64,000 nt of DNA. Origin: an uncultured Lachnospiraceae bacterium. Lineage in GTDB: Bacteria > Bacillota > Clostridia > Lachnospirales > Lachnospiraceae. The stretch is from the NCBI GenBank assembly GCA_902761585.1, contig CACWKX010000005.1, forward strand, positions 80,575 through 144,574, read 5' to 3'. Below the pieces are notes generated by a model that worked only from the letters and a program-made list of their open reading frames with translations, had not been told where the DNA came from and ran no database searches. Of this stretch, positions 55,911 through 63,970 are shown piece after piece. The translations under genes were made by a program, and so were the position numbers. Each line of letters opens with the position of its first letter. Within the stretch, counting starts at the first letter, position 1.

Positions 55911-56861
55911 ATGAAAAAACTGATGGAGTTTCTGAGCCAGGAAGGGGTCAGCAGGAAACTGCTGGATCGTGTAACCGAATACAGAAAGACATATGACGTC
56001 ATGGAAATTCCGGAGGAAACCAGCCGGCGGATCCCGCAGTCGGAGGTTCGCTATTATGGGACAGGCGTCTGGGAGAAGGCGATTGCGGCGCTGCTGAGCG
56101 GGGAGAACCTGCTTCTGGCGGGCCCGAAAGCGACCGGCAAGAATGTCCTCGCCGAGAATCTGGCGGAGTTGTTTGGCCGTCCGCTCTGGGATGTCAGCTT
56201 CCATGTCAACGTTGACGCATCCTATCTGATCGGAACCGATACCTACGATGGCAGCAGGGTGACATTCCGTCCCGGTCCGGTCTACAATTGCGCGGTCTAC
56301 GGTGGCTTCGGGGTACTCGACGAGATCAACATGGCGAGAAATGAGGCGCTGGCGGTTCTTCACGCCACGCTGGATTTCCGTCACGTGATTGATGTGGCAG
56401 GGTACGACCGGATTCCGGTCAGCCCGGCTGCCCGGTTTATCGGAACCATGAACTACGGCTACGCAGGGACGAGAGATCTGAACGAGGCGCTCTGCTCGCG
56501 TTTTGCGATTCTGGACATGCCGCTGATCGGCGAGGGAGATCTTCAGCGGCTTCTGAAGGATGTTTTCCCGGCAATCAAGCCGAAGATCTGCCAGCAGTTT
56601 GTCCATCTGTTCTATGAGATTGAGCGGAAGGCGCAGGCGGCGGAGATTTCCGAGCGGGCGCTGGACCTGAGAGGGCTGATCGACGCGATCCGGCTGGTGG
56701 AGAAAGGGATCCGTTCAGGCGACGCGCTGGAGATGTGTATTGTCAACAAGACCTTCGATGCCTATGAGCGCAGGCTTGTGACGGATGTCATCAATAGCAG
56801 GATCCCGACTGACCTGAAGCGGGAGGATGTATTCGAAGAGACGGCAGGACAGGGAGAATGA
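55911..56861 (+). CDS. MoxR/NorQ-like AAA+ ATPase with altered Walker A
   Basis: AAA+ ATPase of the MoxR/CbbQ type, usually paired with a VWA protein to remodel a client. Walker A reads GPKATGKN near residue 71, with Asn where Ser/Thr is normal; Walker B is GFGVLDEINMA, sensor 1 FIGTMNYGYAG and the Arg region LNEALCSRFAILDMP. The N-terminal 45 residues are helical. 316 residues. ATG 55911 after AAAGGGG. The VWA gene starts three bases after its stop, the arrangement expected for a functional pair. Confidence 0.87.
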   Translation: MKKLMEFLSQEGVSRKLLDRVTEYRKTYDVMEIPEETSRRIPQSEVRYYGTGVWEKAIAALLSGENLLLAGPKATGKNVLAENLAELFGRPLWDVSFHVNVDASYLIGTDTYDGSRVTFRPGPVYNCAVYGGFGVLDEINMARNEALAVLHATLDFRHVIDVAGYDRIPVSPAARFIGTMNYGYAGTRDLNEALCSRFAILDMPLIGEGDLQRLLKDVFPAIKPKICQQFVHLFYEIERKAQAAEISERALDLRGLIDAIRLVEKGIRSGDALEMCIVNKTFDAYERRLVTDVINSRIPTDLKREDVFEETAGQGE

Positions 56862-56864
56862 GCA

Positions 56865-58676
56865 GTGATCAGACAGCACTATACGGGAAGCAGCCGAAGG
56901 GCCGTCAACGTCATATGGAACGCAGCCGGGAGGTACGACTTTGATCCTCCGTTTCTGGCTTTTTTTCCGAATGGGGATGCGGACGATTACTTCAATCTTG
57001 TGATCGGCCTTGCGGCAAAATGGCTGGATCTCGACCGGCTGAACGCTTTTTTTGAAGGACTGGGATTGTCAAACACGGCACAGGAGGCATCTGCGGTTCT
57101 GTGGCTTGGGATTGAAAACTGCGTCTTTCAGAAGGAACTTCCCGATCGTCCCATCCTGGCGCAGCTTCGGAAAGAGCGGGCAGAAGCCTTTTACGTGTAC
57201 AGTGCGGGGCTCTCAAGGCAGCAGATGATGCTGCAGAGCATGAAGGTGTTCGACCAGGAACAGGCCAGATGGGCAGGCGTGCTCGGGAAGAAGGCGGTGC
57301 TGTCACCGGCTGCAGTGAGGCTGTCGAAGGAGCTGATGTTTTCAGGAGATCTTGATACCGACGGTGTCATCAGGGAAATGACCCGGATCTGCGAGGAGAG
57401 GTTTCGGCTCAGGGGCGGTCATGGGGCGGAGCCGTCCTACAGAAAAATCGAGGTCAGAGGATTTGCGGATGCATTTGCAAGACGGTTCATGAGAAGAGAG
57501 CTCCGGAGCACAGACCTTCTGATTCTGAGGAAGGGATCCGGAAATGGAGACCGGAAGGGCAGCGTCCAGCTGGGACACCGGATCGGACAGGCGCATACAT
57601 CTTGCAGCACGGAGAAGGATCAGGCTTACATCCGCGGCTGCTTCGGGCCCTGCCTGTATTCAGACAGGGAGATGCATATTCTGGAAAATGCGCTCTGCAC
57701 CGGGACAGATGCCGCCTGCAGGCTGTGGATTGCGGATGGTAGTGGATCCAGACATGGGGGCGCTGCTGCAGAAGTGCCAGACACAGATCATTCGGTGAGG
57801 GACACAGGTTCTGCTCAGAGCCAGGAAAAGCTCCTTCAGCAGGAACAGGAGAATCAGCGGATCCGGAATGTCCGGTTTTATCACGACCACATCTTCCGGA
57901 TTCAGGAAAACATCCGGGATCTGACGGCGCAGACGGATACGATCTTTGCATCCTATATGCATGATCTGCCGAAGCGGTCGAGGAGGGGCAGAATCGATGC
58001 GGAAAAGGCGTGGAGACTTCCGGTCCTGTCGGATCCGGATGTGTTCTGGTCCGCCTCGGATATCACGGAGTTCTCCGTGACCGTCGATCTGCTGCTCGAT
58101 GCCTCCCAGTCCCGGATGAACAATCAGGAAATGATCGCCTCACAGGCATATATCATCGCAAAGAGTTTTGAGAGCTGCGGCATCCCGGTCCGGGTCAGCG
58201 CATTCCGCTCGCTGCGCGGTTACACGGTTCTGCAGCGGCTGAAGCCGTACAAGGATAAGAAGTGCGAGGGAATTTTCCAGTATTATGCCGGTGGGTGGAA
58301 CAGGGATGGTCTGTGCCTGAAGATGATGGATTATCTGATGAAGGATGAGCAGGACACGATGGCTTCCCAGCGCATCCTGCTGGTGCTCACGGATGCCAGC
58401 CCGAATGACTCCATGCAGGTTCCGCCTGATGAGAAGCATCTGTTTGCCAGAGAATATGAGGGGGATCTGGCGGTTCAGGACGCGGCGGATGCGGTCCGGC
58501 AGATACAGCGGGACGGCATCCGGACAGCAGCGATATTCTTCGGGGCATCCGCCCATCTTGACAATGTCCACCGGATCTACGGACAGAACTACACCCGGAT
58601 CCGCAGCCTGAGCCAGTTCTCAGACGCCGTCGGCGCCCTGCTCAAGAGAGCACTGGAAGACAGGGGGACTGCCTGA
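56865..58676 (+). CDS. VWA-domain protein, NorD/CobT-like partner of the ATPase
   Basis: Large cytoplasmic adaptor with a C-terminal von Willebrand A domain (about residues 410-595). The MIDAS is intact: VDLLLDASQS (DxSxS) near residue 413 and LTDASPND further on. The N-terminal 300 residues are helical, with a low-complexity region at about 295-330 (Gly/Ser/Gln/Glu). GTG start at 56865, 603 residues. By analogy with NorQ-NorD and CbbQ-CbbO, it would recruit the ATPase to a target protein, but no target such as a reductase or carboxylase is nearby. Confidence 0.83.
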   Translation: MIRQHYTGSSRRAVNVIWNAAGRYDFDPPFLAFFPNGDADDYFNLVIGLAAKWLDLDRLNAFFEGLGLSNTAQEASAVLWLGIENCVFQKELPDRPILAQLRKERAEAFYVYSAGLSRQQMMLQSMKVFDQEQARWAGVLGKKAVLSPAAVRLSKELMFSGDLDTDGVIREMTRICEERFRLRGGHGAEPSYRKIEVRGFADAFARRFMRRELRSTDLLILRKGSGNGDRKGSVQLGHRIGQAHTSCSTEKDQAYIRGCFGPCLYSDREMHILENALCTGTDAACRLWIADGSGSRHGGAAAEVPDTDHSVRDTGSAQSQEKLLQQEQENQRIRNVRFYHDHIFRIQENIRDLTAQTDTIFASYMHDLPKRSRRGRIDAEKAWRLPVLSDPDVFWSASDITEFSVTVDLLLDASQSRMNNQEMIASQAYIIAKSFESCGIPVRVSAFRSLRGYTVLQRLKPYKDKKCEGIFQYYAGGWNRDGLCLKMMDYLMKDEQDTMASQRILLVLTDASPNDSMQVPPDEKHLFAREYEGDLAVQDAADAVRQIQRDGIRTAAIFFGASAHLDNVHRIYGQNYTRIRSLSQFSDAVGALLKRALEDRGTA

Positions 58677-58790
58677 GCGCATCCAGGACCGATAAGAATC
58701 ATGACAGCCCGGAATGGCTGTACGGTTGTTCTGCAGGAGCGTACTGGGATGGAAGTACAGACCTGAAGGACACAGCCACCAGGCCGTGGT

Positions 58791-59126
58791 TTAGCGGTTT
58801 AATTCAGGAAATTTTTTCGGGGCATCCTCCATCATCTGGTCGACGGTCAGGACTTCCGTCACGAGTCCGGCCGCGCGGATGATGTCGAGCGCATGCTTCT
58901 TCTCAGATACCGGGACATTGACATAGTAGATGTCCCGGTCAATTCTACCCTTTGGTCCCAGGTTCCGGATGTCGAGACCGGCGTACCCGGCCTGGACGAT
59001 ATTTTCCATCTGGTAGTGGCCGCTCTTGCAGCGGATCCCCGCCTCCCTGAGTGCAGCCTTGATTTTCTCACAGGTTTCCCTGTCTCTCTTCCTGAATACA
59101 GGGATCTTCTTTTCAAACAAACTCAT
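58791..59126 (-). CDS. small conserved protein, DUF2007-like, function unknown
   Basis: Soluble alpha/beta protein of 111 residues. ATG 59126 after AAAGGAGG on the minus strand. Visible features: RETCEKIKAALREAGIRCKSG near the N-terminus, then YYVNVPVSEKKHALDIIRAAG, a ferredoxin-like pattern of two beta-alpha units similar to putative signal-transducing small proteins. It is convergent with the VWA gene; a short hairpin ACAGCC/GGCTGT (58704-58721) lies between them without a T-run. Family assignment is tentative. Confidence 0.6.
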   Translation of the reverse strand: MSLFEKKIPVFRKRDRETCEKIKAALREAGIRCKSGHYQMENIVQAGYAGLDIRNLGPKGRIDRDIYYVNVPVSEKKHALDIIRAAGLVTEVLTVDQMMEDAPKKFPELNR

Positions 59127-59481
59127 GTGATCGTTTCCTCCTTTCGCTCAGATGTCCGGACCTGTGCGCAGCAGCCATTTGCCAGAGCACCCGGATGGAC
59201 GCCGGTGTGCATCGCGGCCAGTCTGCTGTGGTTTCACACCCCATCTGCCTGAGGCACCTGGACCGGCACCGGTGCCTGACTGCCAGACGATCTGGCAGGA
59301 TGTGGGGACATCTGTTCTGAGTGTAACACATTCGGAGAGCCGCATGGCGGGAATCTGTGCTATCATCAGGATCACAGACCCGGGATGGGAAAGAATGGCC
59401 TGAGATGATAAAAGTTGGTCTGAGATTACAAGAATATCAGAGTATCCTGCCCGTGCGGCATAGAGATGATGTGAGACACAT
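59127..59481. other. 355-base divergent intergenic region
   Basis: Between the small minus-strand gene and the RNA methyltransferase. I see no clear promoter for either side. An 11-bp near-direct repeat TGG(C/T)CTGAGAT occurs at 59396 and 59416, 20 bases apart, about two helical turns, as regulator-site pairs often are. A further palindromic GCACCGGTGC lies near 59265. Confidence 0.4.
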
Positions 59482-61365
59482 ATGAGTATATCCAACCTTC
59501 CTTCCGTCTATCTGGATGACATGAAAAAGATACTTGGCAGCGAGTACGAGGCCTTTCTGGACTCTTACAGCCGTCCCTGCCGCAAGGCTCTTCGGATCAA
59601 TACGCTGAAGCTGGACGTCAGGGATGCAGCAGCATTTGCTGAAGAATTCGGGAGGGAGACCGGATTCCATCTGACACCGGTGCCGTGGACACAGAATGGG
59701 TTTTACTTTGAGGAGGAAGACCAGCCTTCCCGCCATTCTTTCTACAGCGCGGGACTTTACTACCTGCAGGAGGCCAGCGCGATGGCACCTGCGCAGATCC
59801 TGCCGGTCAGCCCGGGGGAGACCGTGCTGGATCTCTGTGCGGCGCCGGGCGGCAAGGCAACCGAGCTGGGAGCACGTCTTCAGGGGCAGGGCTTCCTGGT
59901 GGCAAACGAGATCTCGGCGCCTCGTGCTCGTGTTCTGATGAAGAATCTGGAGCTGTTCGGCATTCCGAATGCCTGTGTGACAAACACAGACCCTGCCCGG
60001 CTTCTGGAACGCTGTCCGGCCTTCTTTGACCGGATCCTGGTGGACGCGCCGTGCTCAGGGGAAGGCATGTTTCGGAAGGACACGGCGGTCGCCCAGGCGT
60101 GGTACCCCGAGAAGGTGCTGGAGTGTGCCCGTGTGCAGCGTGAGATTATCACATGTGCAGCGGATATGCTCAGACCGGGCGGCATGATGCTGTATTCAAC
60201 CTGTACATTTGCCCCGCAGGAAAACGAACTGACCATCCTGCATCTTTTGAAAGAGCGTCCGGAGATGGAGCTGATGGAGATTCCGTACGACGCTTTCCGA
60301 CAGTATTTTTCTGAGGGAATGAGTCTGGAGCAGCTTGTCCGGCTCGGGTATCTGGATAAAGAGACGGCGGGAGAGCTGAATGCAGACCTCACGCAAACCT
60401 GCAGGCTCTGGCCGCATAAAATCGAGGGAGAGGGGCATTTTTGTGCCCTTCTGAGGAAGCGGAAGGGCGGGGAGACACAAAAGGAGCAGCCCGGAGAAGC
60501 AGCCTGGGAAGCGGATGAGACTCATGGAGTCGGCAGAGCAGGAAAGACAGACAGGACGTATGGAACAGGCAGAACGGAGAAACGCACAGGGGCGGAACAG
60601 TCAGGCAGCCTGAGGAAAACGGACAGGACATATCGAGCGGACAGATCGGGAAAGACGGACGGGACATATCGGGCGGGCAGGCCGGGGAAGGCTGGCAGGA
60701 GAGGCGGCGCCGGAAACATGTCCCGGGCAGCGGGGCCGGAGAAACTCCAGACAAACGAGATGCAGATGATTCAGGACTTTGTTGCCGGTTATCTGCAGCA
60801 GCCGCAGCCTGCCACAGCAGCGGAGACAGAGGCGGGAAACATCTGCTGCAGTCAGGGTGATATGACGCTTCGGGCGGAAGACAAGGCTACTGCCAGGACG
60901 GCTGAGGACAGATTCGCCGTGCTGCTCCGGGAGGGACTGCAGAAAGGCAGGCTGGAGGTGCATGACGGCCAGGTGTACCTGATGCCTGCGGGCGTGGAGA
61001 GGGTGCCCGGAATCCCGACTCTGCGGGCAGGTCTGTATCTTGGAGAGTTGAAGAAGAACCGCTTCGAGCCAGCCCAGGAGCTCGCCATGATGCTGCCGGC
61101 GGCGCCATTTCCGAGAGGGGGATTGCAGACAGGGGCAGCACAACCATTGCCTGAGAAGGAAGATGTTGAAGAACGCTATGTCTGCCTCGATCCGGCGGAC
61201 GACAGGCTCGAACGTTATCTCCACGGAGAGACAATTCCTGTCCGGCATGCCGGCCAAAACGGCTGGAGACTGCTGTGCGCCGGGCGGTATCCGATCGGCT
61301 GGGGCAAGCTCGTAGGCGGCCAGCTGAAGAATAAATACCCGGCAGGCTGGCGGATTCCCGGGTAA
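59482..61365 (+). CDS. RsmF/RsmB-type RNA m5C methyltransferase with a basic repeat insert
   Basis: SAM-dependent cytosine-C5 methyltransferase of the NOL1/NOP2/Sun family, probably acting on rRNA. The N-terminal PRC-like part contains ALRINTLKL; the SAM domain has LDLCAAPGGKATELG near residue 116, the catalytic-region Cys in VDAPCSGEGMFRKD and the second in YSTCTFAPQENE. The C-terminal part resembles RsmF PUA-like regions (LGELKKNRFEPAQELAM, GWGKLVGGQLKNKYPAGWR). The length of 627 residues is about 150 more than usual because of a Lys/Arg/Gly/Thr-rich insert at about 335-420, containing 12-residue repeats. ATG 59482, weak ribosome site. Confidence 0.9.
   Translation: MSISNLPSVYLDDMKKILGSEYEAFLDSYSRPCRKALRINTLKLDVRDAAAFAEEFGRETGFHLTPVPWTQNGFYFEEEDQPSRHSFYSAGLYYLQEASAMAPAQILPVSPGETVLDLCAAPGGKATELGARLQGQGFLVANEISAPRARVLMKNLELFGIPNACVTNTDPARLLERCPAFFDRILVDAPCSGEGMFRKDTAVAQAWYPEKVLECARVQREIITCAADMLRPGGMMLYSTCTFAPQENELTILHLLKERPEMELMEIPYDAFRQYFSEGMSLEQLVRLGYLDKETAGELNADLTQTCRLWPHKIEGEGHFCALLRKRKGGETQKEQPGEAAWEADETHGVGRAGKTDRTYGTGRTEKRTGAEQSGSLRKTDRTYRADRSGKTDGTYRAGRPGKAGRRGGAGNMSRAAGPEKLQTNEMQMIQDFVAGYLQQPQPATAAETEAGNICCSQGDMTLRAEDKATARTAEDRFAVLLREGLQKGRLEVHDGQVYLMPAGVERVPGIPTLRAGLYLGELKKNRFEPAQELAMMLPAAPFPRGGLQTGAAQPLPEKEDVEERYVCLDPADDRLERYLHGETIPVRHAGQNGWRLLCAGRYPIGWGKLVGGQLKNKYPAGWRIPG
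60544..60690 (+). repeat. 36-bp repeats in the RNA methyltransferase gene
   Basis: Four 12-residue units, three opening KTD(R/G)TY and one degenerate, with exact 36-base spacing between the last two copies (CATATCG at 60629 and 60665). They encode a basic linker between the catalytic domain and the C-terminal domain. Confidence 0.75.
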
Positions 61366-61406
61366 ATGCGATGATTCGGTTCGGAATGATTGTATTTACC
61401 CGGCTA

Positions 61407-61435
61407 TTGACACCGAAGATGGGACTGGATATTGT
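61407..61435 (+). promoter_or_regulatory. promoter of the toxin-antitoxin pair
   Basis: Consensus TTGACA (61407-61412), a 17-base spacer, TATTGT (61430-61435). About 45 bases before the antitoxin start. Confidence 0.75.
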
Positions 61436-61487
61436 TTGGGTAAGAGATGTCTCTTGATGTGTCAGGTATAGAAAGCGAGGCTTTGAC

Positions 61488-61697
61488 ATGACATATACAA
61501 AATTGGAGGAAAAGCTCCGGGCTCTGCCAGAGGAGTGCCTGGAGGAGGTGTCACAATATGTTGAGTTTGTCTTATTCAAATATGAAAAGGAAAAGAAAAA
61601 TGAAAACAGTAAAAATACGTATACGTTTTTTGGAAGTATAAAGAGTCTTCCTGATGGCATGGATTTGCAGCGGAGGGTTCGCGATGAATGGAACTGA
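61488..61697 (+). CDS. DUF2281-type antitoxin of a PIN-toxin pair
   Basis: Small partner of the PIN protein. Peptide MTYTKLEEKLRALPEECLEEVSQYVEFVLFKYE is typical of DUF2281; the C-terminus is likely the toxin-binding tail. 69 residues. No strong ribosome site (GAGG-like GCGAGG at 61475). It overlaps the toxin gene by 14 bases. Its AT content is higher than that of the housekeeping neighbours, suggesting acquisition. Confidence 0.82.
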   Translation: MTYTKLEEKLRALPEECLEEVSQYVEFVLFKYEKEKKNENSKNTYTFFGSIKSLPDGMDLQRRVRDEWN

Positions 61698-62052
61698 ATA
61701 TCTGCTTGATACCAACGCTGTCGTTTACCTACTGGCAGGGAATTCCTGTATGCGGAAATATCCAGGTAGCCGGTTAGCTATTTCTGTGATAACGGTCATG
61801 GAGTTACTTTCGTATCCATCACTAAGCGGAGAAGATGAAAAGGTAATTCGGGACTTCATAAAAGATTGTACAATAATCAATGTATCTGAAGAAATTGTAG
61901 AGAAAACGATTCAATTACGCCGTACTTACAAAAACAAGTTACCAGATTCAATTATCGCTGCATCCGCCATTGTTTTTGATATCCCTCTGGTTACAGCGGA
62001 TATGGGGTTTTCAAAGATTGACGAATTAAAGATGGAACAAATTAAGCCGTGA
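61684..62052 (+). CDS. PIN-domain ribonuclease toxin, VapC-like
   Basis: Putative tRNA- or mRNA-cleaving toxin. Start ATG 61684 after GGAGGG, inside the antitoxin gene; the frame before it is not coding. The acidic quartet of PIN nucleases is visible: Asp in LLDTNAVVYLL near residue 9, Glu in VMELLSY, Asp in KLPDSIIAASA and Asp in TADMGFSKI. 122 residues. It forms a two-gene module with the antitoxin and lies at the edge of the accessory region. Confidence 0.88.
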   Translation: MNGTEYLLDTNAVVYLLAGNSCMRKYPGSRLAISVITVMELLSYPSLSGEDEKVIRDFIKDCTIINVSEEIVEKTIQLRRTYKNKLPDSIIAASAIVFDIPLVTADMGFSKIDELKMEQIKP

Positions 62053-62103
62053 TATTGATGAAGAATCGACTAATAATAGACAGTGGAAATTACAAAAAAA
62101 CAC

Positions 62104-62132
62104 TTGCAATCTCTGAAAGATAGCGGTATACT
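62104..62132 (+). promoter_or_regulatory. promoter of tRNA-Pro
   Basis: TTGCAA (62104-62109), a 17-base spacer, TATACT (62127-62132), 30 bases before the tRNA. Confidence 0.85.
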
Positions 62133-62162
62133 AACGAAGCTTGCTTAAGAAATTGCAAGTAT

Positions 62163-62236
62163 CGATGCGTGGCTCAGTTTGGTAGAGCGCTGCGTTCGGG
62201 ACGCAGAGGCCGCTGGTTCAAATCCAGTCGCATCGA
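62163..62236 (+). tRNA. tRNA-Pro (anticodon CGG)
   Basis: Acceptor arm CGATGCG (62163-62169) with CGCATCG (62229-62235) and discriminator A; anticodon arm CTGCG / CGCAG with loop TTCGGGA, anticodon CGG; T-arm CTGG-TTCAAAT-CCAG. The CCA end is not encoded. The gene sits beside an integrase remnant, a usual attachment-site arrangement. Confidence 0.95.
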
Positions 62237-62251
62237 CTTCTTAGCAGGGGT

Positions 62252-62294
62252 ACCGGGCGATGGTTTTAGATAAGCCATCTCCCGGTTATTTTTA
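62252..62294 (+). terminator. terminator after tRNA-Pro
   Basis: ACCGGG (62252-62257) with CCCGGT (62281-62286) plus inner GATGG / CCATC, then ATTTTTATA. Confidence 0.85.
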
Positions 62295-62390
62295 TATTCC
62301 CGGAGTTCCTGCTTTTTCCTCTGAAATTATCCCAAAACAGGGCGTTCCTATTTTCGTTCCCATCTTTCCTCAAGAAACGATCCGGCATTA

Positions 62391-62974
62391 TCATGAAAAT
62401 ATATCTCCGGCAGCCTCTGATATTGGGGCAAGGTCGTTCGTGCTGGTATTCAGCCGCTCCTTGTTAAAGTGGGAATAAATATTCAACGTGGTTGAGACAT
62501 CTTCGGTCATAAGGAGCATCTCTTCACTGTAAGCTCTGTTTTTCTGGCCATGAACCTGCACGCTGGCAGCAGCATAGTTTGTCGGGATCAAACCATCGAT
62601 GATGGCCTGATTAAACAGGGCATACAGGATGCTTTTATAGCTCCTCACGGAACGGACGGAGAGCGGTCCCGGCGCATGTGTCTTCCTTCAGATCGCGTTT
62701 CTTTTCGGCCAGTCAGCGGTCAAGATAGCATGTCAGTTTGATGTGCGGATCAACGTTCGCGTTTAATTGTTTCGGCGGTTGTTTAAGATAGGCATTGGTA
62801 TCCAGCAATTCCATGAGAACCTGCTCTGCCCGCCGCTTGTTATTTTTTTGTTTCAAGGCCGGTGGCCAGGCATTTGTGGCAGATTTTCCCGCTGAGTGGA
62901 TCTGTATAAGAAATTCTGGCATAGTAATACTGCTTGCCAGACGGCAGTTTTTTTGCTTGCAATGATCCTATCAT
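62391..62974 (-). pseudogene. tyrosine-recombinase integrase remnant
   Basis: Minus-strand remains of a Tn916-type integrase. It starts at ATG 62974 (MIGSLQAKKLPSGKQYYYAR, then SYTDPLSGKICHKCLATGLE), a typical integrase N-terminus. A frameshift lies in a 7-A run at 62843-62849, after which NNKRRAEQVLMELLDTNAY continues in another frame. TGA at 62713-62715 replaces the expected Trp in the YLDRWL-type motif. A later fragment (62648-62391) has KSILYALFNQAIIDGLIPTN and, after a large internal deletion, EDVSTTLNIYSHF with the nucleophile Tyr. The catalytic Arg and His segments are gone, so it cannot be active. Confidence 0.85.
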
Positions 62975-63033
62975 AGTATTTTACTGACATCCTGAACGGT
63001 CAGAATATCAGGATATTCATCAGATATAGGCAT
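62971..63033 (-). pseudogene. truncated excisionase-like fragment
   Basis: ATG 63033 after GAAAGGAAG opens PDILTVQDVSKIL, the start of an excisionase-type helix-turn-helix protein, but stops after 20 codons at TGA 62971-62973, overlapping the integrase start (ATGA). The rest of the gene appears deleted. Confidence 0.6.
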
Positions 63034-63117
63034 TCTTCCTTTCTGACTGTGATCAGCGGGAGTGCGACAGCTTCCACTGCGCTATTGTGTATAAGAAATC
63101 TGATACTTTCCTGTCAT

Positions 63118-63815
63118 TTAATCGCTCCCTCCGTTCTGAAGATAGCGGTTGCATTCCTCCGTCCAGTTTCTGCGCTACTCCAGAAGTTTCTGCTTTGAGT
63201 TCCAGTCGTTGGACTGAACATCTTTATGTCCCCAGAGTTTTTTCTCCCACTCCTTTCCCTTACGCGCCCTGACTTTCTGCTTTTCGGTCTTCGGGTCAAT
63301 GACCGGGATCCGGTTTCCGTCCGCATCGAGTGCGATAACTTTTTTCTCCATCCTCGCCCAGCTTCTGTCTCTGTTGAAGCCGCGGACCGTACACATGACA
63401 TGGACGTGCGGATTCCCGGGCTTATTGTGAAGAGCCCAGTCCACCGCCATGCCGGCAGCTACAGAGTTTTCCTGTATAAAGTGCCGGGAAAGTGCCGGGC
63501 CAGCTCAATTTGCTGTGTTGTGTCAAGTTCTACCGGCAGCGCCATATCAAACTGTCGGGCATTTCGCGAGTTAGCTTTGTTCTGGACCCGTTCAAACTCG
63601 TTCCACAAAGTCTGCCTGTCTTTCAAAGATGCCGGAGTGTTCTCAGGCAGGCAGATTTCCGAAAAAATGACCTCCTCCTTGTGAGTGTAGGAGAAGGTCA
63701 GACCTCTGGCATCGTCGTTATAGAGCCTTGTCCCTGAAATATATGCCGCTGAGGCAACGGCACATTTCCCGGAACTGGCGCGGATGATGCCTGTATGAAA
63801 ATGAAAGATAGCCAT
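63118..63815 (-). pseudogene. MobA/MobL-family relaxase remnant
   Basis: Minus-strand remains of a mobilization relaxase. The first part (63815-63459) has MAIFHFHTGIIRASSGKCAVASAAYISG, then EICLPENTPASLKDRQTLWNEFE, typical of MobA/MobL N-termini. A frameshift near 63455 leads to a second part with the HUH-type metal motif GNPHVHVMCTVR. TAG at 63175-63177 stands where TGG is expected (LLE-stop-RRNWTEECNRYL), and the gene ends at TAA 63118 far short of the usual length. It is inactive. Together with the integrase remnant it marks a decayed integrative mobilizable element. Confidence 0.85.
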
Positions 63816-63933
63816 GCCGTCTTCCCTATAACCGTCAGTCGACGGTGTATTATTTTTGAATCGGAGCGAATACTTTTACAGCTACAGACTATTGCAAGTC
63901 CTAAATAGTGCCTGCTGATTAACTAAATATAGC

Positions 63934-63953
63934 GATAAAATCCGGATTTTATC
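63934..63953. promoter_or_regulatory. perfect 20-bp palindrome, operator candidate
   Basis: Half-site GATAAAATCC followed by its exact complement GGATTTTATC. It occupies the -35 region of the promoter that follows. Confidence 0.7.
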
Positions 63954-63961
63954 ATCATATA

Positions 63962-63970
63962 TGTTATAAT
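63962..63970 (+). promoter_or_regulatory. extended -10 promoter at the window end
   Basis: TGT TATAAT (63962-63970): an extended -10 element with no good -35, just after the palindrome. It points out of the window; the gene it serves is not visible. The rest of 63816-64000 is AT-rich and without coding signs. Confidence 0.65.

Noticed and set aside
62260..62478. 72-codon open frame after tRNA-Pro
   Set aside because: It starts inside the tRNA terminator hairpin and overlaps the integrase remnant; no ribosome site.
62152..63899. ATTGCAAGT direct repeat (62152 and 63891) as element attachment sites
   Set aside because: Nine bases in AT-rich DNA is weak, one copy lies upstream of the tRNA, and an inverted copy is explained by the tRNA promoter's TTGCAA box.
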